Assembly: GCA_900544205.1 (NCBI GenBank)
Contig: UQUG01000047.1
Location: 1 to 14,198 of the forward strand
DNA: 14,198 bases
From: an uncultured Collinsella sp.
GTDB taxonomy: Bacteria > Actinomycetota > Coriobacteriia > Coriobacteriales > Coriobacteriaceae
Direction of reading: 5' to 3'
Shown: one piece after another, positions 1 to 6,295 of the stretch
Numbering within the stretch: the first letter of the stretch is position 1
Layout of the letters: every line of letters begins with the position of its first letter
Translations under genes and position numbers: made by a program
Notes under the pieces: model-generated
What the model saw: only the letters and a program-made list of their open reading frames with translations
Databases searched by the model: none
Told to the model about the DNA's origin: nothing

Positions 1-1000
1 CAAAGTGCTCATCGAGATACTGACGCCCTTGGTCGTGCAGGCTGTCCCAGCTCGACGTCGCACAGGGGAACTCATGGATAAAGGCGATGCGCAGGGGGTT
101 GGCCGTCGAGTAGACGGTCTTGCCCATAAAGAAGTTGAGCACGCCAGCGGCGGACTTGGCGGGCGTTTCTTCCTCGTCGACGCTCGGTGCTTCGACAAGA
201 TCGACCTTGTCCTCGTCATTTTTGCCGGCAATGACCAGCTCGCGCCAAATCTTGCACAGGCGGTTTACGACGATATCCGTCGGCGTATCCAGCAGGCGGT
301 CCTGGTTGTACACATTGAGGTACACGAGCATGGCGTCGGCAGGCGTAATGTCCAGGTGGTCGCCGCCTGCGCGAAGGTAGGCGCGCTTAAAGAGCAGGAA
401 GGTGTGGCGCAGGTAGTCGACCTTTTTCTGCGGCCATTTTTCGATAAGGTTCTGACCGAGCATCTTGGCGAGCGTTTCGTAGCTTCCCTCACGCGAGAAC
501 TCGATCTCGTATAGGGGGCAGACGCGCCAAAACGCGCAGAACTCGCCGTACAGGCGGCTTTCGACGGAATCCCATTTGCCGGGGTAGAGACGGGTGACCT
601 TGGCCGAAACCGTCGGGGCGTCTAGGAATTTGAGGACACTGACGCGTTTGTTGCCTTCTTGGACATAGAACCGATGCATGAACTCGGTGACGATGACGGG
701 GTCGCGATAGCCCTCGGTCACCTGGATGTCGTAGAGGTTGGACCACTTGCGGGCGAACTCGGTGCTAAACGGAAGCAGGGGCATAAAGTTACACGAAAAG
801 GCGGACTGACGGCCCTTGGTGACCGTGCCGACGACCATTTCGAGCGGAATATCCCGCAGGCCGACATTCTCTCGCTGACCTAAGGGGAGCTGAGCAACCA
901 AGCTATCGAGGTCCGTAAGGTATGGATGCTCGCTTTGGCTAATGGCGCGTCGACGTCCTTGCTCGCCGCGCTTGCGTGCTTGACGATAGGCCTCTTCCAT
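1..1000 (-). CDS. BMP-type substrate-binding protein with ParB-like N-terminal region (partial)
   Basis: The C-terminal end lies outside the window; 333 codons are visible. The ATG at 1000 has a good ribosome binding site (AAGGGAG, 7 nt upstream). There is no signal peptide or lipobox; the protein begins MEEAYRQARKRGEQ and looks cytoplasmic. Residues 50-140 contain a stretch with YVQEGNKRVSVLKF (112-125), resembling the nucleotide-binding loop of ParB/sulfiredoxin-like domains. A helical linker follows. From about residue 303 (LRIAFIHE, then SSWDSLHDQGRQYLDEHF) the sequence resembles the start of a BMP (Med/PnrA-like nucleoside-binding) domain. From memory, proteins with this layout are annotated in Firmicutes and Actinobacteria as BMP-family ABC transporter substrate-binding proteins. 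Without an export signal, an intracellular sensing role is an inference. It follows mscS, separated by a terminator-like hairpin. Family fairly sure, function unknown. Confidence 0.75.
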   Translation of the reverse strand, partial: MEEAYRQARKRGEQGRRRAISQSEHPYLTDLDSLVAQLPLGQRENVGLRDIPLEMVVGTVTKGRQSAFSCNFMPLLPFSTEFARKWSNLYDIQVTEGYRDPVIVTEFMHRFYVQEGNKRVSVLKFLDAPTVSAKVTRLYPGKWDSVESRLYGEFCAFWRVCPLYEIEFSREGSYETLAKMLGQNLIEKWPQKKVDYLRHTFLLFKRAYLRAGGDHLDITPADAMLVYLNVYNQDRLLDTPTDIVVNRLCKIWRELVIAGKNDEDKVDLVEAPSVDEEETPAKSAAGVLNFFMGKTVYSTANPLRIAFIHEFPCATSSWDSLHDQGRQYLDEHF

Positions 1001-1014
1001 AATGTTGCTCCCTT

Positions 1015-1030
1015 AGTCGTTTAAACAACT
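1015..1030. promoter_or_regulatory. Near-palindrome upstream of the BMP-type gene
   Basis: AGTCGTTTAAACAACT is symmetric around TTTAAA with 14 of 16 positions matching. It lies directly upstream of the ribosome binding site of the gene starting at 1000 and next to a weak minus-strand -10-like TATAGT (1028-1033). It could be an operator for that gene. There is no independent support, and short AT-rich palindromes occur by chance. Confidence 0.25.
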
Positions 1031-1055
1031 ATATGAACCATGGTACCACGAATGA

Positions 1056-1094
1056 AAACCACTACAAAGATGCCTGTCCCCTTTGCGGTGGTTT
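1056..1094 (-). terminator. Terminator-like hairpin after mscS (conserved-loop family, copy A)
   Basis: Read on the minus strand, AAACCAC and CAAAG pair with CTTTG and GTGGTTT, with a 2-nt internal mismatch and a loop containing GGGACAGG; TTTTCATT follows. The first arm begins inside the TAA stop codon of mscS (1093-1095). It is related to the hairpins at 2103-2142 and 2158-2198 through the shared GGGACAG apical sequence. It probably terminates mscS transcription and separates it from the gene starting at 1000. Confidence 0.65.
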
Positions 1095-1860
1095 AGGCGA
1101 TGATGGGGGCGATGGCGCGGATGCAGGCGTCGGCTGCCGTGAAAGTAGTGCTGTCGTCGCTGACGATAAAGATGATCTTTCCTTTGATGCCAAAGTCGCC
1201 GATTTCGCTAAAGAGTACGTAGGGCTCTTTGTCAAAGCCCGAGATGGGCGAGACGGCCGTTTTGGTTGCGCTCGTGAGCTCGTCTGCCAGCGCGTCAAGG
1301 GAAGCCCACTTAGACGTGTCCTTTACGGCAACGGGCACGGCCACGCGTCCAAAGGGCATCAAATGCACGAGCGTGTTCTTGGAGATGTTGGAGTTGGGCA
1401 CAATGATGGTCTGTCCACAGGCATCCTCAATCGTTGTATGGCGCCAAGTGATGTCTTGGACCACGCCCGACACACCGCCGACCTCGATATTGTCGCCGGG
1501 CTTGATGATGCCCATAAAGGTCACTTGCATGCCGCCGATAAGGTTTGACAGCGTGTCCTGAAAGCCGAGCGAGATGGCGATGCCGCCGACGCCAAGAGCG
1601 GCGACGAGCGCGTTTGCGTTAATGCCAAAGCAGTTATCGAGGATAAAGCTGCCGCCAATCATCCAGATGACGGCGCGCGCGATGTTGATGAAGATACTCG
1701 ATGCCGGAAGCGGGTTATCGTCTCGGTTAAGCAGATGGTTCAGGGTCTTGGATACGACCTTGGCGGCGACGGCGGTGCCTATCGCCAAGATGACGGCCCA
1801 GATGATGTTGTGGACCCACCGTTGCTCAAAGAAATGAAGAATCGGCTCAAACAATTCCAT
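1093..1860 (-). CDS. mscS: Small mechanosensitive ion channel, MscS family
   Basis: A 255-residue inner-membrane channel that opens under membrane tension and releases solutes during hypo-osmotic shock. Visible are an N-terminal membrane helix (about 17-37), a second around 57-75, and the pore-lining TM3 with the Ala/Gly pattern ALVAALGVGGIAISLGFQ (84-101), followed by DTLSNLIGGMQVTF and the beta-domain hallmark IKPGDNIEVGGVSGVV (119-134). The length fits the short MscS type; E. coli MscS is 286 residues. Start chosen at the ATG at 1860, preceded by AGGAGG at 1871-1876; upstream in-frame ATG/TTG codons lie inside or beyond that site. The stop codon of the remnant reading frame upstream overlaps this ribosome binding site. 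A conserved-loop hairpin follows immediately. The family is secure; the symbol is by family resemblance. Confidence 0.9.
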   Translation of the reverse strand: MELFEPILHFFEQRWVHNIIWAVILAIGTAVAAKVVSKTLNHLLNRDDNPLPASSIFINIARAVIWMIGGSFILDNCFGINANALVAALGVGGIAISLGFQDTLSNLIGGMQVTFMGIIKPGDNIEVGGVSGVVQDITWRHTTIEDACGQTIIVPNSNISKNTLVHLMPFGRVAVPVAVKDTSKWASLDALADELTSATKTAVSPISGFDKEPYVLFSEIGDFGIKGKIIFIVSDDSTTFTAADACIRAIAPIIA

Positions 1861-1874
1861 GTAGGGAAAACCTC

Positions 1875-2039
1875 CTAATGATCGTTCAACCATGATACCC
1901 ACCAAGAAGCCCGTCCGATCACATCGGACGGGCCGATAACTTGAGATGGGGTGGCCGCGGTGGCGTAAGCTGGGGCGCCGGCGAGCACGCCGGCAAGGAG
2001 TGCGGCGGTCAAGGCGAGACGGGGAAGAGAGCTTCTCGT
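1875..2039 (-). pseudogene. Remnant of a secreted-protein gene (signal peptide without a usual start codon)
   Basis: A 54-residue open frame reads RSSLPRLALTAALLAGVLAG then APAYATAATPSQ and ends at a TAG that overlaps the mscS ribosome binding site. The first part is a textbook signal peptide: basic start, hydrophobic core, and an AYA cleavage site. The position where a start codon belongs holds ACG (2037-2039), 7 nt after the good Shine-Dalgarno sequence AAGGA; no ATG, GTG or TTG with a ribosome binding site exists in frame. This suggests either a start lost by one T-to-C change and a gene that has lost most of its body, or translation from a rare ACG start coupled to mscS. A -10-like GATAAT lies at 2084-2089 on the same strand. 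The mature part is too short to assign a function. Confidence 0.4.
1909..1933. repeat. Perfect 11-bp inverted repeat
   Basis: GCCCGTCCGAT and its exact complement flank a 3-nt spacer. It lies inside the secreted-protein remnant, upstream of mscS. On the minus strand it is followed by TTCTTGG, a poor U-run, so it may be a weak terminator or attenuator ahead of mscS. The tight loop and GC-rich stem make it a stable structure. Confidence 0.55.
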
Positions 2040-2102
2040 GGCAGTTTCCTTAGTCCTTAACCAGTAGTTCCTGCTGACGCTGGATTATCGACATCATATG
2101 CG

Positions 2103-2142
2103 AAAACCGCCGCAAGGGCGTCTGTCCCTTTGCGGCGGTTTT
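2103..2142 (-). terminator. Strong hairpin (conserved-loop family, copy B)
   Basis: The arms AAAACCGCCGCAAGGG and CCCTTTGCGGCGGTTTT pair along about 16 bp with one bulge. A-rich and T-rich flanks mean that it could terminate in either direction. On the minus strand the apical region reads AAAGGGACAGAC, matching copies A and C. It lies downstream of the ABC operon and of copy C, so it probably acts as a second, back-up terminator. Confidence 0.65.
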
Positions 2143-2157
2143 GACGTTTGCGCAGAT

Positions 2158-2198
2158 AAAACCTACCAAAATAAACCTGTCCCTTTTTGGCAGGTTTT
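2158..2198 (-). terminator. Terminator of the ABC operon (conserved-loop family, copy C)
   Basis: Read on the minus strand, AAAACCTGCCAAAAA pairs with TTTTGGTAGGTTTT around a loop starting GGGACAGG. The first arm begins inside the TAA stop codon of the ATPase gene (2197-2199), the same arrangement as copy A at mscS. It ends the ABC transporter operon. Confidence 0.7.
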
Positions 2199-2991
2199 AG
2201 CTTAGCAGCATGCGGTCGTTGGCGAGCTCGCCGCCCGAGACCTCCTCGAACTTCTGCAGCAGGTCGGCCACGGTGAGCGACTTCTTCTCGTCGCCGGCCA
2301 CGTCGTAGATCACATGGCCCTCGTGCATCATGATCAGACGGTTGCCCAGACGGATGGCGTCGTTCATGTTGTGCGTGACCATGAGCGTGGTCAGGTGGTT
2401 CTCGTCGACGATCTCCTCGGTCAGGTTGAGCACCTTAGAGGCCGTCTTGGGGTCGAGGGCCGCAGTGTGCTCGTCGAGCAGCAGCAGGCGCGGCCTGGTG
2501 AGCGTGGCCATCAGCAGGGTGAGTGCCTGGCGCTGGCCACCCGAGAGCAGGCCGACCTTGGCGTTGAGACGCGTGTCCAGACCAAGGTCCAGGCGCTTGA
2601 GCAGCTCAACGTACTCATCTTTCTCGGCCTTGGTGACGCCCCACGAAAGGCCGCGACGCTGGCCGCGACGCTTGGCGAGGGCCAAGTTCTCGGCAATCTG
2701 CATGTCGGCAGCGGTACCGCGCATGGGGTCCTGAAACACGCGGCCCAGGTACTTGGCGCGCTGCGACTCGCTCAGGCGCGAGATGTCGGTGCCGTCGAGC
2801 TCGATAACGCCCGAATCGAGCGGGTACACGCCGGCGATCATGTTGAGCAGCGTGGACTTGCCGGCGCCGTTGCCGCCGATCACGGTTACAAAGTCGCCGT
2901 CATTCAGGGTGAGGTCGACGCCGGTGAGCGCGCGCTTCTCGGTGACGGTGCCCTTGTTAAAGGTCTTCTTGACATGCGAGAGCTTAAGCAT
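2197..2991 (-). CDS. ABC transporter ATP-binding protein (TrpXYZ-type system)
   Basis: A 264-residue ATPase that powers the uptake system encoded with it. All nucleotide-binding motifs are present: Walker A GGNGAGKST (39-47), Q-loop Q87 in FQDPM, signature LSGGQ (149-153), Walker B LLLLDE with D173/E174, and switch histidine H207 in VTHN. The insert after the Q-loop (RGTAADMQIAENLALAKRRG) is typical of the COG1101 group that accompanies PF04392 binding proteins. The start was set at the ATG at 2991, 9 nt after GGGAG; this overlaps the permease stop (ATGCTTAA), giving translational coupling. The ATG at 3000 sits directly against the Shine-Dalgarno sequence and is less likely. Last gene of the operon. 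Confidence 0.92.
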   Translation of the reverse strand: MLKLSHVKKTFNKGTVTEKRALTGVDLTLNDGDFVTVIGGNGAGKSTLLNMIAGVYPLDSGVIELDGTDISRLSESQRAKYLGRVFQDPMRGTAADMQIAENLALAKRRGQRRGLSWGVTKAEKDEYVELLKRLDLGLDTRLNAKVGLLSGGQRQALTLLMATLTRPRLLLLDEHTAALDPKTASKVLNLTEEIVDENHLTTLMVTHNMNDAIRLGNRLIMMHEGHVIYDVAGDEKKSLTVADLLQKFEEVSGGELANDRMLLS

Positions 2992-3907
2992 CTGCCTCAT
3001 CTCCCTTCGTGTAGGAGCTGCGGAGCTTATAGCGCTCCCAAACCACGGGCACGCACAGGGCCACAGCGACAATTACGGCGGAGAGCAGCTTCATGTCGTT
3101 GGCGTCCATGCCCAACTGCAGCACGATGGCGCGGATAAGGAAGTACACCACGGAGCCAAAGACGGCGGAGGCAAGACGGACGCTAAACTGCGTGAGGCCG
3201 CCGGGCAGCAGACGGCCGAGCACCTCGCCGATAACAATGGCGGCAAGACCGATAACGATGGCACCGGTGCCCATACCAATGTCGGCATACTTTTGGCTCT
3301 GGCAGATGAGCGCGCCCGAAAGGCCGATGAGGGCGTTGGAGAGCACGAGGGCGATCATCTTGGTGGAGTTGGTGTTGACGCCCAGAGCGCGGATCATGTA
3401 CTCGTTGTTGCCGGTGGCTCGCAGCGCCGAGCCGATCTCGGTGCCAAAGAACCAATACAGGATGGCAACGATAGCCACGGCGAGCAGGATGCCCAAGATG
3501 ATGGCAACGGTGGACTGCGGCAGACCGGTCATATTGCTGACGGCGGAGAACACGGTGCCCTTGGCAAGAATGGGCGTATTGGACTTGCCCATGATGCGCA
3601 GGTTGATGGACCACAGGCTGATCTGGGTGAGGATTCCGGCGAGGATCGCGGGAATCTCGAAGACGGTGGTCAAAATGCCCGTGACGGCGCCCGCGATGGC
3701 GCCGGCGCACATACCGGCCAGCACGGCGAGCAGCGGGTCGACGTTGTTATTGACGATGAGCACAGCGCAGACGCAGCCGCCGAGGGCAAAGCTGCCGTCG
3801 CAGGTCATATCGGGAATGTCGAGCAGGCGGAACGTGATAAACACGCCAAGCACCATAATGCCCCAGAGGACGCCCTGCGAAACGGCGCCCTGCAATGCAA
3901 TGAGCAT
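2984..3907 (-). CDS. ABC transporter permease, branched-chain (LivH-like) type
   Basis: A 307-residue integral membrane protein forming the channel of the uptake system. It has about eight or nine hydrophobic segments and belongs to the BPD_transp_2 permease superfamily (COG4120 type). Conserved-looking stretches include RLLDIPDMTCDGSFALGG near residue 27 and GSALRATGNNEYMIRALGV in the mid-protein cytoplasmic loop, the coupling region that contacts the ATPase. Start ATG at 3907 with AGGAGG 8 nt upstream. It is separated from the upstream binding-protein gene by 203 nt holding a GC-rich hairpin, and it overlaps the ATPase gene downstream. The family assignment is strong; the substrate is not shown by the sequence. 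Confidence 0.9.
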   Translation of the reverse strand: MLIALQGAVSQGVLWGIMVLGVFITFRLLDIPDMTCDGSFALGGCVCAVLIVNNNVDPLLAVLAGMCAGAIAGAVTGILTTVFEIPAILAGILTQISLWSINLRIMGKSNTPILAKGTVFSAVSNMTGLPQSTVAIILGILLAVAIVAILYWFFGTEIGSALRATGNNEYMIRALGVNTNSTKMIALVLSNALIGLSGALICQSQKYADIGMGTGAIVIGLAAIVIGEVLGRLLPGGLTQFSVRLASAVFGSVVYFLIRAIVLQLGMDANDMKLLSAVIVAVALCVPVVWERYKLRSSYTKGDEADA

Positions 3908-3990
3908 GCTTCATACCTCCTAGGATGGGGTGGACACGTGATTCACCATAATAGCGGTAACAATGCATAGAAGAGCTGCGGACAGACGTT

Positions 3991-4043
3991 TTGTTTTACC
4001 TGAAACAAGCAGGGCGGACGCCGGTCTACAGCGCCCGCCCCTG
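3991..4043 (-). terminator. Intercistronic hairpins between binding-protein and permease genes
   Basis: The stem at 4010-4021 with 4031-4043 (CAGGGCGGACGC against GCGCCCGCCCCTG) has one bulge and one G-T pair; on the minus strand it is followed by CTTGTTT. A second small hairpin with 6-bp arms (TTGTTT/AAACAA, 3991-4008) comes next. A partial terminator or RNA-end stabiliser here would give much more binding protein than permease and ATPase, as is common in ABC uptake operons. Confidence 0.55.
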
Positions 4044-4110
4044 TGGCTCAGATATTGAATAGCGCGGCTAAAGCGCGAGCACGGGCTCTAGACGCATGCC
4101 GCGTATGGCA

Positions 4111-5091
4111 TTACGCGTCCAGGGCGGAAAGGTCGATGCCCAGGGCCTCGGCCATTTCGTCGTTCTTGACGACGACCAGGTCCTTGCTCGAGAGGTGCTT
4201 GATCGGCATATCCTCGGGCTTGGCCTCGCCCTTCAGGATCTTGACGGCCATCTCGCCCGCGGCGTAGCCCAGGTCCTCATAGTTGATGGAGAGGGTGAAC
4301 AGGCCGCCGGCCATGCACATGCCCTCCTCGCCAGTCACGAAGGGAAGCTTGTTCTCCTTGCAGATCTGGCCGACCTGCGAGGCGCCCGCGGCGATGGTGT
4401 TGTCGGTGGGGGAGTACAGCGCGTCGACCTTGCCCACGGCAGACTCGACGACGGACTGAATCTCGTTGGAGCTCGAGACGGTGAAGTCAGTGTACTCGAG
4501 GCCCAGCTTGTCGAGCTCCTTCTTGGCGGCCTTGATCTGGACGTCGGAGTTGGACTCGGCGGTACAGTAGAGCAGGCCGACCTTTTTAACGTCGGGCAGG
4601 ACCTTCTGCATCATCTCGAGCTGCTCGGCGACCGGGGTGAGGTCGGAAGCGCCCGTGACGTTGGTGCCGGGCTTGTCGTTGTCCTGGACCAGGCCGGAGG
4701 CGGCGTAGTCGGTGATGGCGCAGCCCACGATGGGGATATCGGCCGTGGCGCCGGCGGCAGCCTGCGCGGCGGGCGTGGCGATGGCATAAATCAGGTTGAC
4801 GTTGTCGCCCACAAACTTGTCGGCAATGGACTTACACGTGGACTGGTCGTTCTGGGCGTTCTTCTGGTCGATCTTGACCTTAAGGCCGCTCTTCTTGATG
4901 GCCTTGACGAAGCCGTCGTTGGCGGCATCGAGCGCGGAGTGCTCGGTGAGCTGCAGAACGCCGATGGTGTAGTCGGAACCGGCGGCAGCAGAGCCGGAAC
5001 CAGAGTTGCCGCCGCATCCGGCGAGCGGGGCGAGCGCGAGCAGGCCGGCGGAGACCAGAAGGCTCCTGCGGCTGATGGTGATGTCCTTCAT
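4111..5091 (-). CDS. ABC transporter substrate-binding lipoprotein (PF04392, TrpX-like)
   Basis: A 326-residue extracellular binding protein that captures substrate for the permease and ATPase encoded downstream. The N-terminus MKDITISRRSLLVSAG combines a twin-arginine (RR at 8-9) with a lipobox LAGC, predicting lipidation at Cys26 and possibly Tat export. The mature protein starts with a Gly/Ser/Ala linker and then YTIGVLQLTEHSALD, typical of the ABC_sub_bind family (COG2984). Further family features are IADKFVGDNVNLIYAIATPA and the later VGLLYCTAESNSDVQ and NTIAAGASQV. Related streptococcal TrpXYZ systems take up tryptophan; that substrate is only a guess here. The ATG at 5091 was preferred over an upstream in-frame codon because it begins the signal peptide and follows GGGGGT. 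Confidence 0.9.
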   Translation of the reverse strand: MKDITISRRSLLVSAGLLALAPLAGCGGNSGSGSAAAGSDYTIGVLQLTEHSALDAANDGFVKAIKKSGLKVKIDQKNAQNDQSTCKSIADKFVGDNVNLIYAIATPAAQAAAGATADIPIVGCAITDYAASGLVQDNDKPGTNVTGASDLTPVAEQLEMMQKVLPDVKKVGLLYCTAESNSDVQIKAAKKELDKLGLEYTDFTVSSSNEIQSVVESAVGKVDALYSPTDNTIAAGASQVGQICKENKLPFVTGEEGMCMAGGLFTLSINYEDLGYAAGEMAVKILKGEAKPEDMPIKHLSSKDLVVVKNDEMAEALGIDLSALDA

Positions 5092-5100
5092 ATCATTACC

Positions 5101-5149
5101 CCCAGTATAAAAATGGCTGGAAACACTGCACTGGGACAAAGTGCAAGTG
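5101..5149 (-). promoter_or_regulatory. Leader with two partly overlapping helices
   Basis: On the minus strand, helix 1 pairs CACTTGCAC (5141-5149) with GTGCAGTG (5124-5131), with one bulge. Helix 2 pairs CCCAGT (5130-5135) with ACTGGG (5101-5106), which includes part of the G-rich ribosome binding site of the binding-protein gene. The two share bases 5130-5131, so they compete. This could be a simple translational switch, or the first dyad could be a DNA operator over the transcription start. Confidence 0.35.
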
Positions 5150-5154
5150 GGACT

Positions 5155-5182
5155 ATAGTAGCGCTGATGTCCATTTTTACAA
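5155..5182 (-). promoter_or_regulatory. Promoter of the ABC uptake operon
   Basis: A -35 TTGTAA (5177-5182) and a -10 TACTAT (5155-5160) are spaced 16 bp, both close to sigma-70 consensus. The start would fall near 5148, about 57 nt before the ATG of the binding-protein gene. Confidence 0.55.
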
Positions 5183-5251
5183 CAGCCTGGCGGGTTTTTT
5201 AATACAGAATCGGATGGGCGGTACGGGTAGTCGAATGGGCGGCGGAGGGTC

Positions 5252-6037
5252 TTATGCGGCGGAGGAGGCGTCGTCCTCGTCCAGGGCGGCGAAGAGCTTC
5301 TTGCCGTCGAGCAGGCGCGTGCTGACGTTTCTCATACGGGCGATCTCGACGGTGCGCAGCGTATCGTCGGTGCCTCGGGCGTCGTAGACCGTTCCCAGCA
5401 GATACGAGATGCCATCGCGCTGCCTGATGGCAAAGGGACGGAGTGTCATCCGTGCTGCTTCGGTTTCGCCGCGTGTCGTGACGCTCGAAATATCAAAACT
5501 CACCGTGGTTCCGTGGTCGATGGCCTGCTCGACGAGCTCGCACGTGTCGATGCGCTTGATGGGCGTGCGTGTTGCCTTGGTAGCCTTGCTGCCTGCGCTT
5601 GGAGCGGGTTCGGGTGTATCGAGGTAGCCGCGAACGTCGGCGCTCGCCATGGCAACTAAGTGCTGCGCCATGCTCTTGCGGATAGCGATAGGCGTGGAGC
5701 GGTTGCGCATGACCATACCGTGGAGCCGGATGATCTCTTCATCGGTGAGCGGGCGGGTAAGAAGTTTGTAGCCCACGCCGCGTTTGTATTCAATTTCGTA
5801 TCCGGCATGGCGAAGCGCGGAGATGGCGGTGTAGATGCTGCGCCGCGCCGCCGAGATGGGCATGCGGGCGGGGTCGTCGGGATGGGCGAGGCGCCGGATC
5901 AGCTCATCGGAAAGCATGGCCTTGTCTTCGCCGGTGTTTTCGCTCAAGAGCTGCAGGATACGAACGGCGCGATAGGCTGCCATCGAGGCGGCGCCCCTCG
6001 TCGTGGTGTCGTAGGTTTCAACAGCGGCTTCGGTCAT
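5252..6037 (-). CDS. HTH transcriptional regulator with WYL-like domain
   Basis: A 261-residue DNA-binding protein. Residues about 22-92 look like a winged helix: YRAVRILQLLSENTGEDKAMLSDELIRRL, then RRSIYTAISALRHAGYEIEYKRGVGYKL, where the second part would be the recognition helix and wing. Residues about 165-245 resemble a WYL domain: CELVEQAIDHGTTVSFDIS, then LRPFAIRQRDGISYLLGTVYD and LRTVEIARM. The namesake WYL triplet is degenerate (SYL). Such proteins usually sense a ligand or nucleic acid through the WYL fold; the ligand is unknown. Start at ATG 6037, 10 nt after AAAGGA; the GTG at 6046 lies too close to that site. It is a single gene between asnS and the ABC operon, and could regulate either neighbour or itself. 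Confidence 0.8.
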   Translation of the reverse strand: MTEAAVETYDTTTRGAASMAAYRAVRILQLLSENTGEDKAMLSDELIRRLAHPDDPARMPISAARRSIYTAISALRHAGYEIEYKRGVGYKLLTRPLTDEEIIRLHGMVMRNRSTPIAIRKSMAQHLVAMASADVRGYLDTPEPAPSAGSKATKATRTPIKRIDTCELVEQAIDHGTTVSFDISSVTTRGETEAARMTLRPFAIRQRDGISYLLGTVYDARGTDDTLRTVEIARMRNVSTRLLDGKKLFAALDEDDASSAA

Positions 6038-6154
6038 GGTGCCCACGTCCTTTCCGTTTTGGGTGGCGACGGTATGGAGCCTAGGACGCGGGGCTTTCCC
6101 AGGGGCGCAGGGCGCTCTGGGCGGTCGGTAGTCGTCGGCAAACGGCGGGTCGAG

Positions 6155-6217
6155 TTTTCAACAGCCCTGCTCAACTGACCAAAAACTTGCCAAAAGCTTG
6201 ACGGATGCTGTTGAAAA
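6155..6217. promoter_or_regulatory. Dyad and direct repeats upstream of the regulator gene
   Basis: TTTTCAACAG (6155-6164) and its exact complement CTGTTGAAAA (6208-6217) are 43 nt apart. Between them are two imperfect 11-bp direct repeats, CTGACCAAAAA and CTTGCCAAAAG (about 6175-6197). They lie 120-180 nt upstream of the regulator start, where promoter and operator sequences are expected. An autoregulatory site is plausible but unproven. The right arm also overlaps the U-tract of the asnS terminator. Confidence 0.35.
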
Positions 6218-6249
6218 AAGCGTCTCTCGACCGATGTCGAGAGACGCTT
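6214..6249 (-). terminator. Rho-independent terminator of asnS
   Basis: A perfect 14-bp stem (AAGCGTCTCTCGAC, 6218-6231, with 6236-6249) closes a 4-nt loop and is followed on the minus strand by six T residues. It starts about 45 nt after the asnS stop codon. Confidence 0.9.
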
Positions 6250-6295
6250 GTGCGATGAGCGTTGGCGTGTGGCGACGCGAGCTAGCGTTCGACGA

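Noticed and set aside
2314..3970. Plus-strand open frames opposite the ABC ATPase and permease genes
   Set aside because: They mirror genes with complete ABC motifs and show no recognisable domain.
5160..5202. Plus-strand terminator suggested by GGCGGGTTTTTT
   Set aside because: No convincing stem precedes the T-run, and no plus-strand gene ends nearby.
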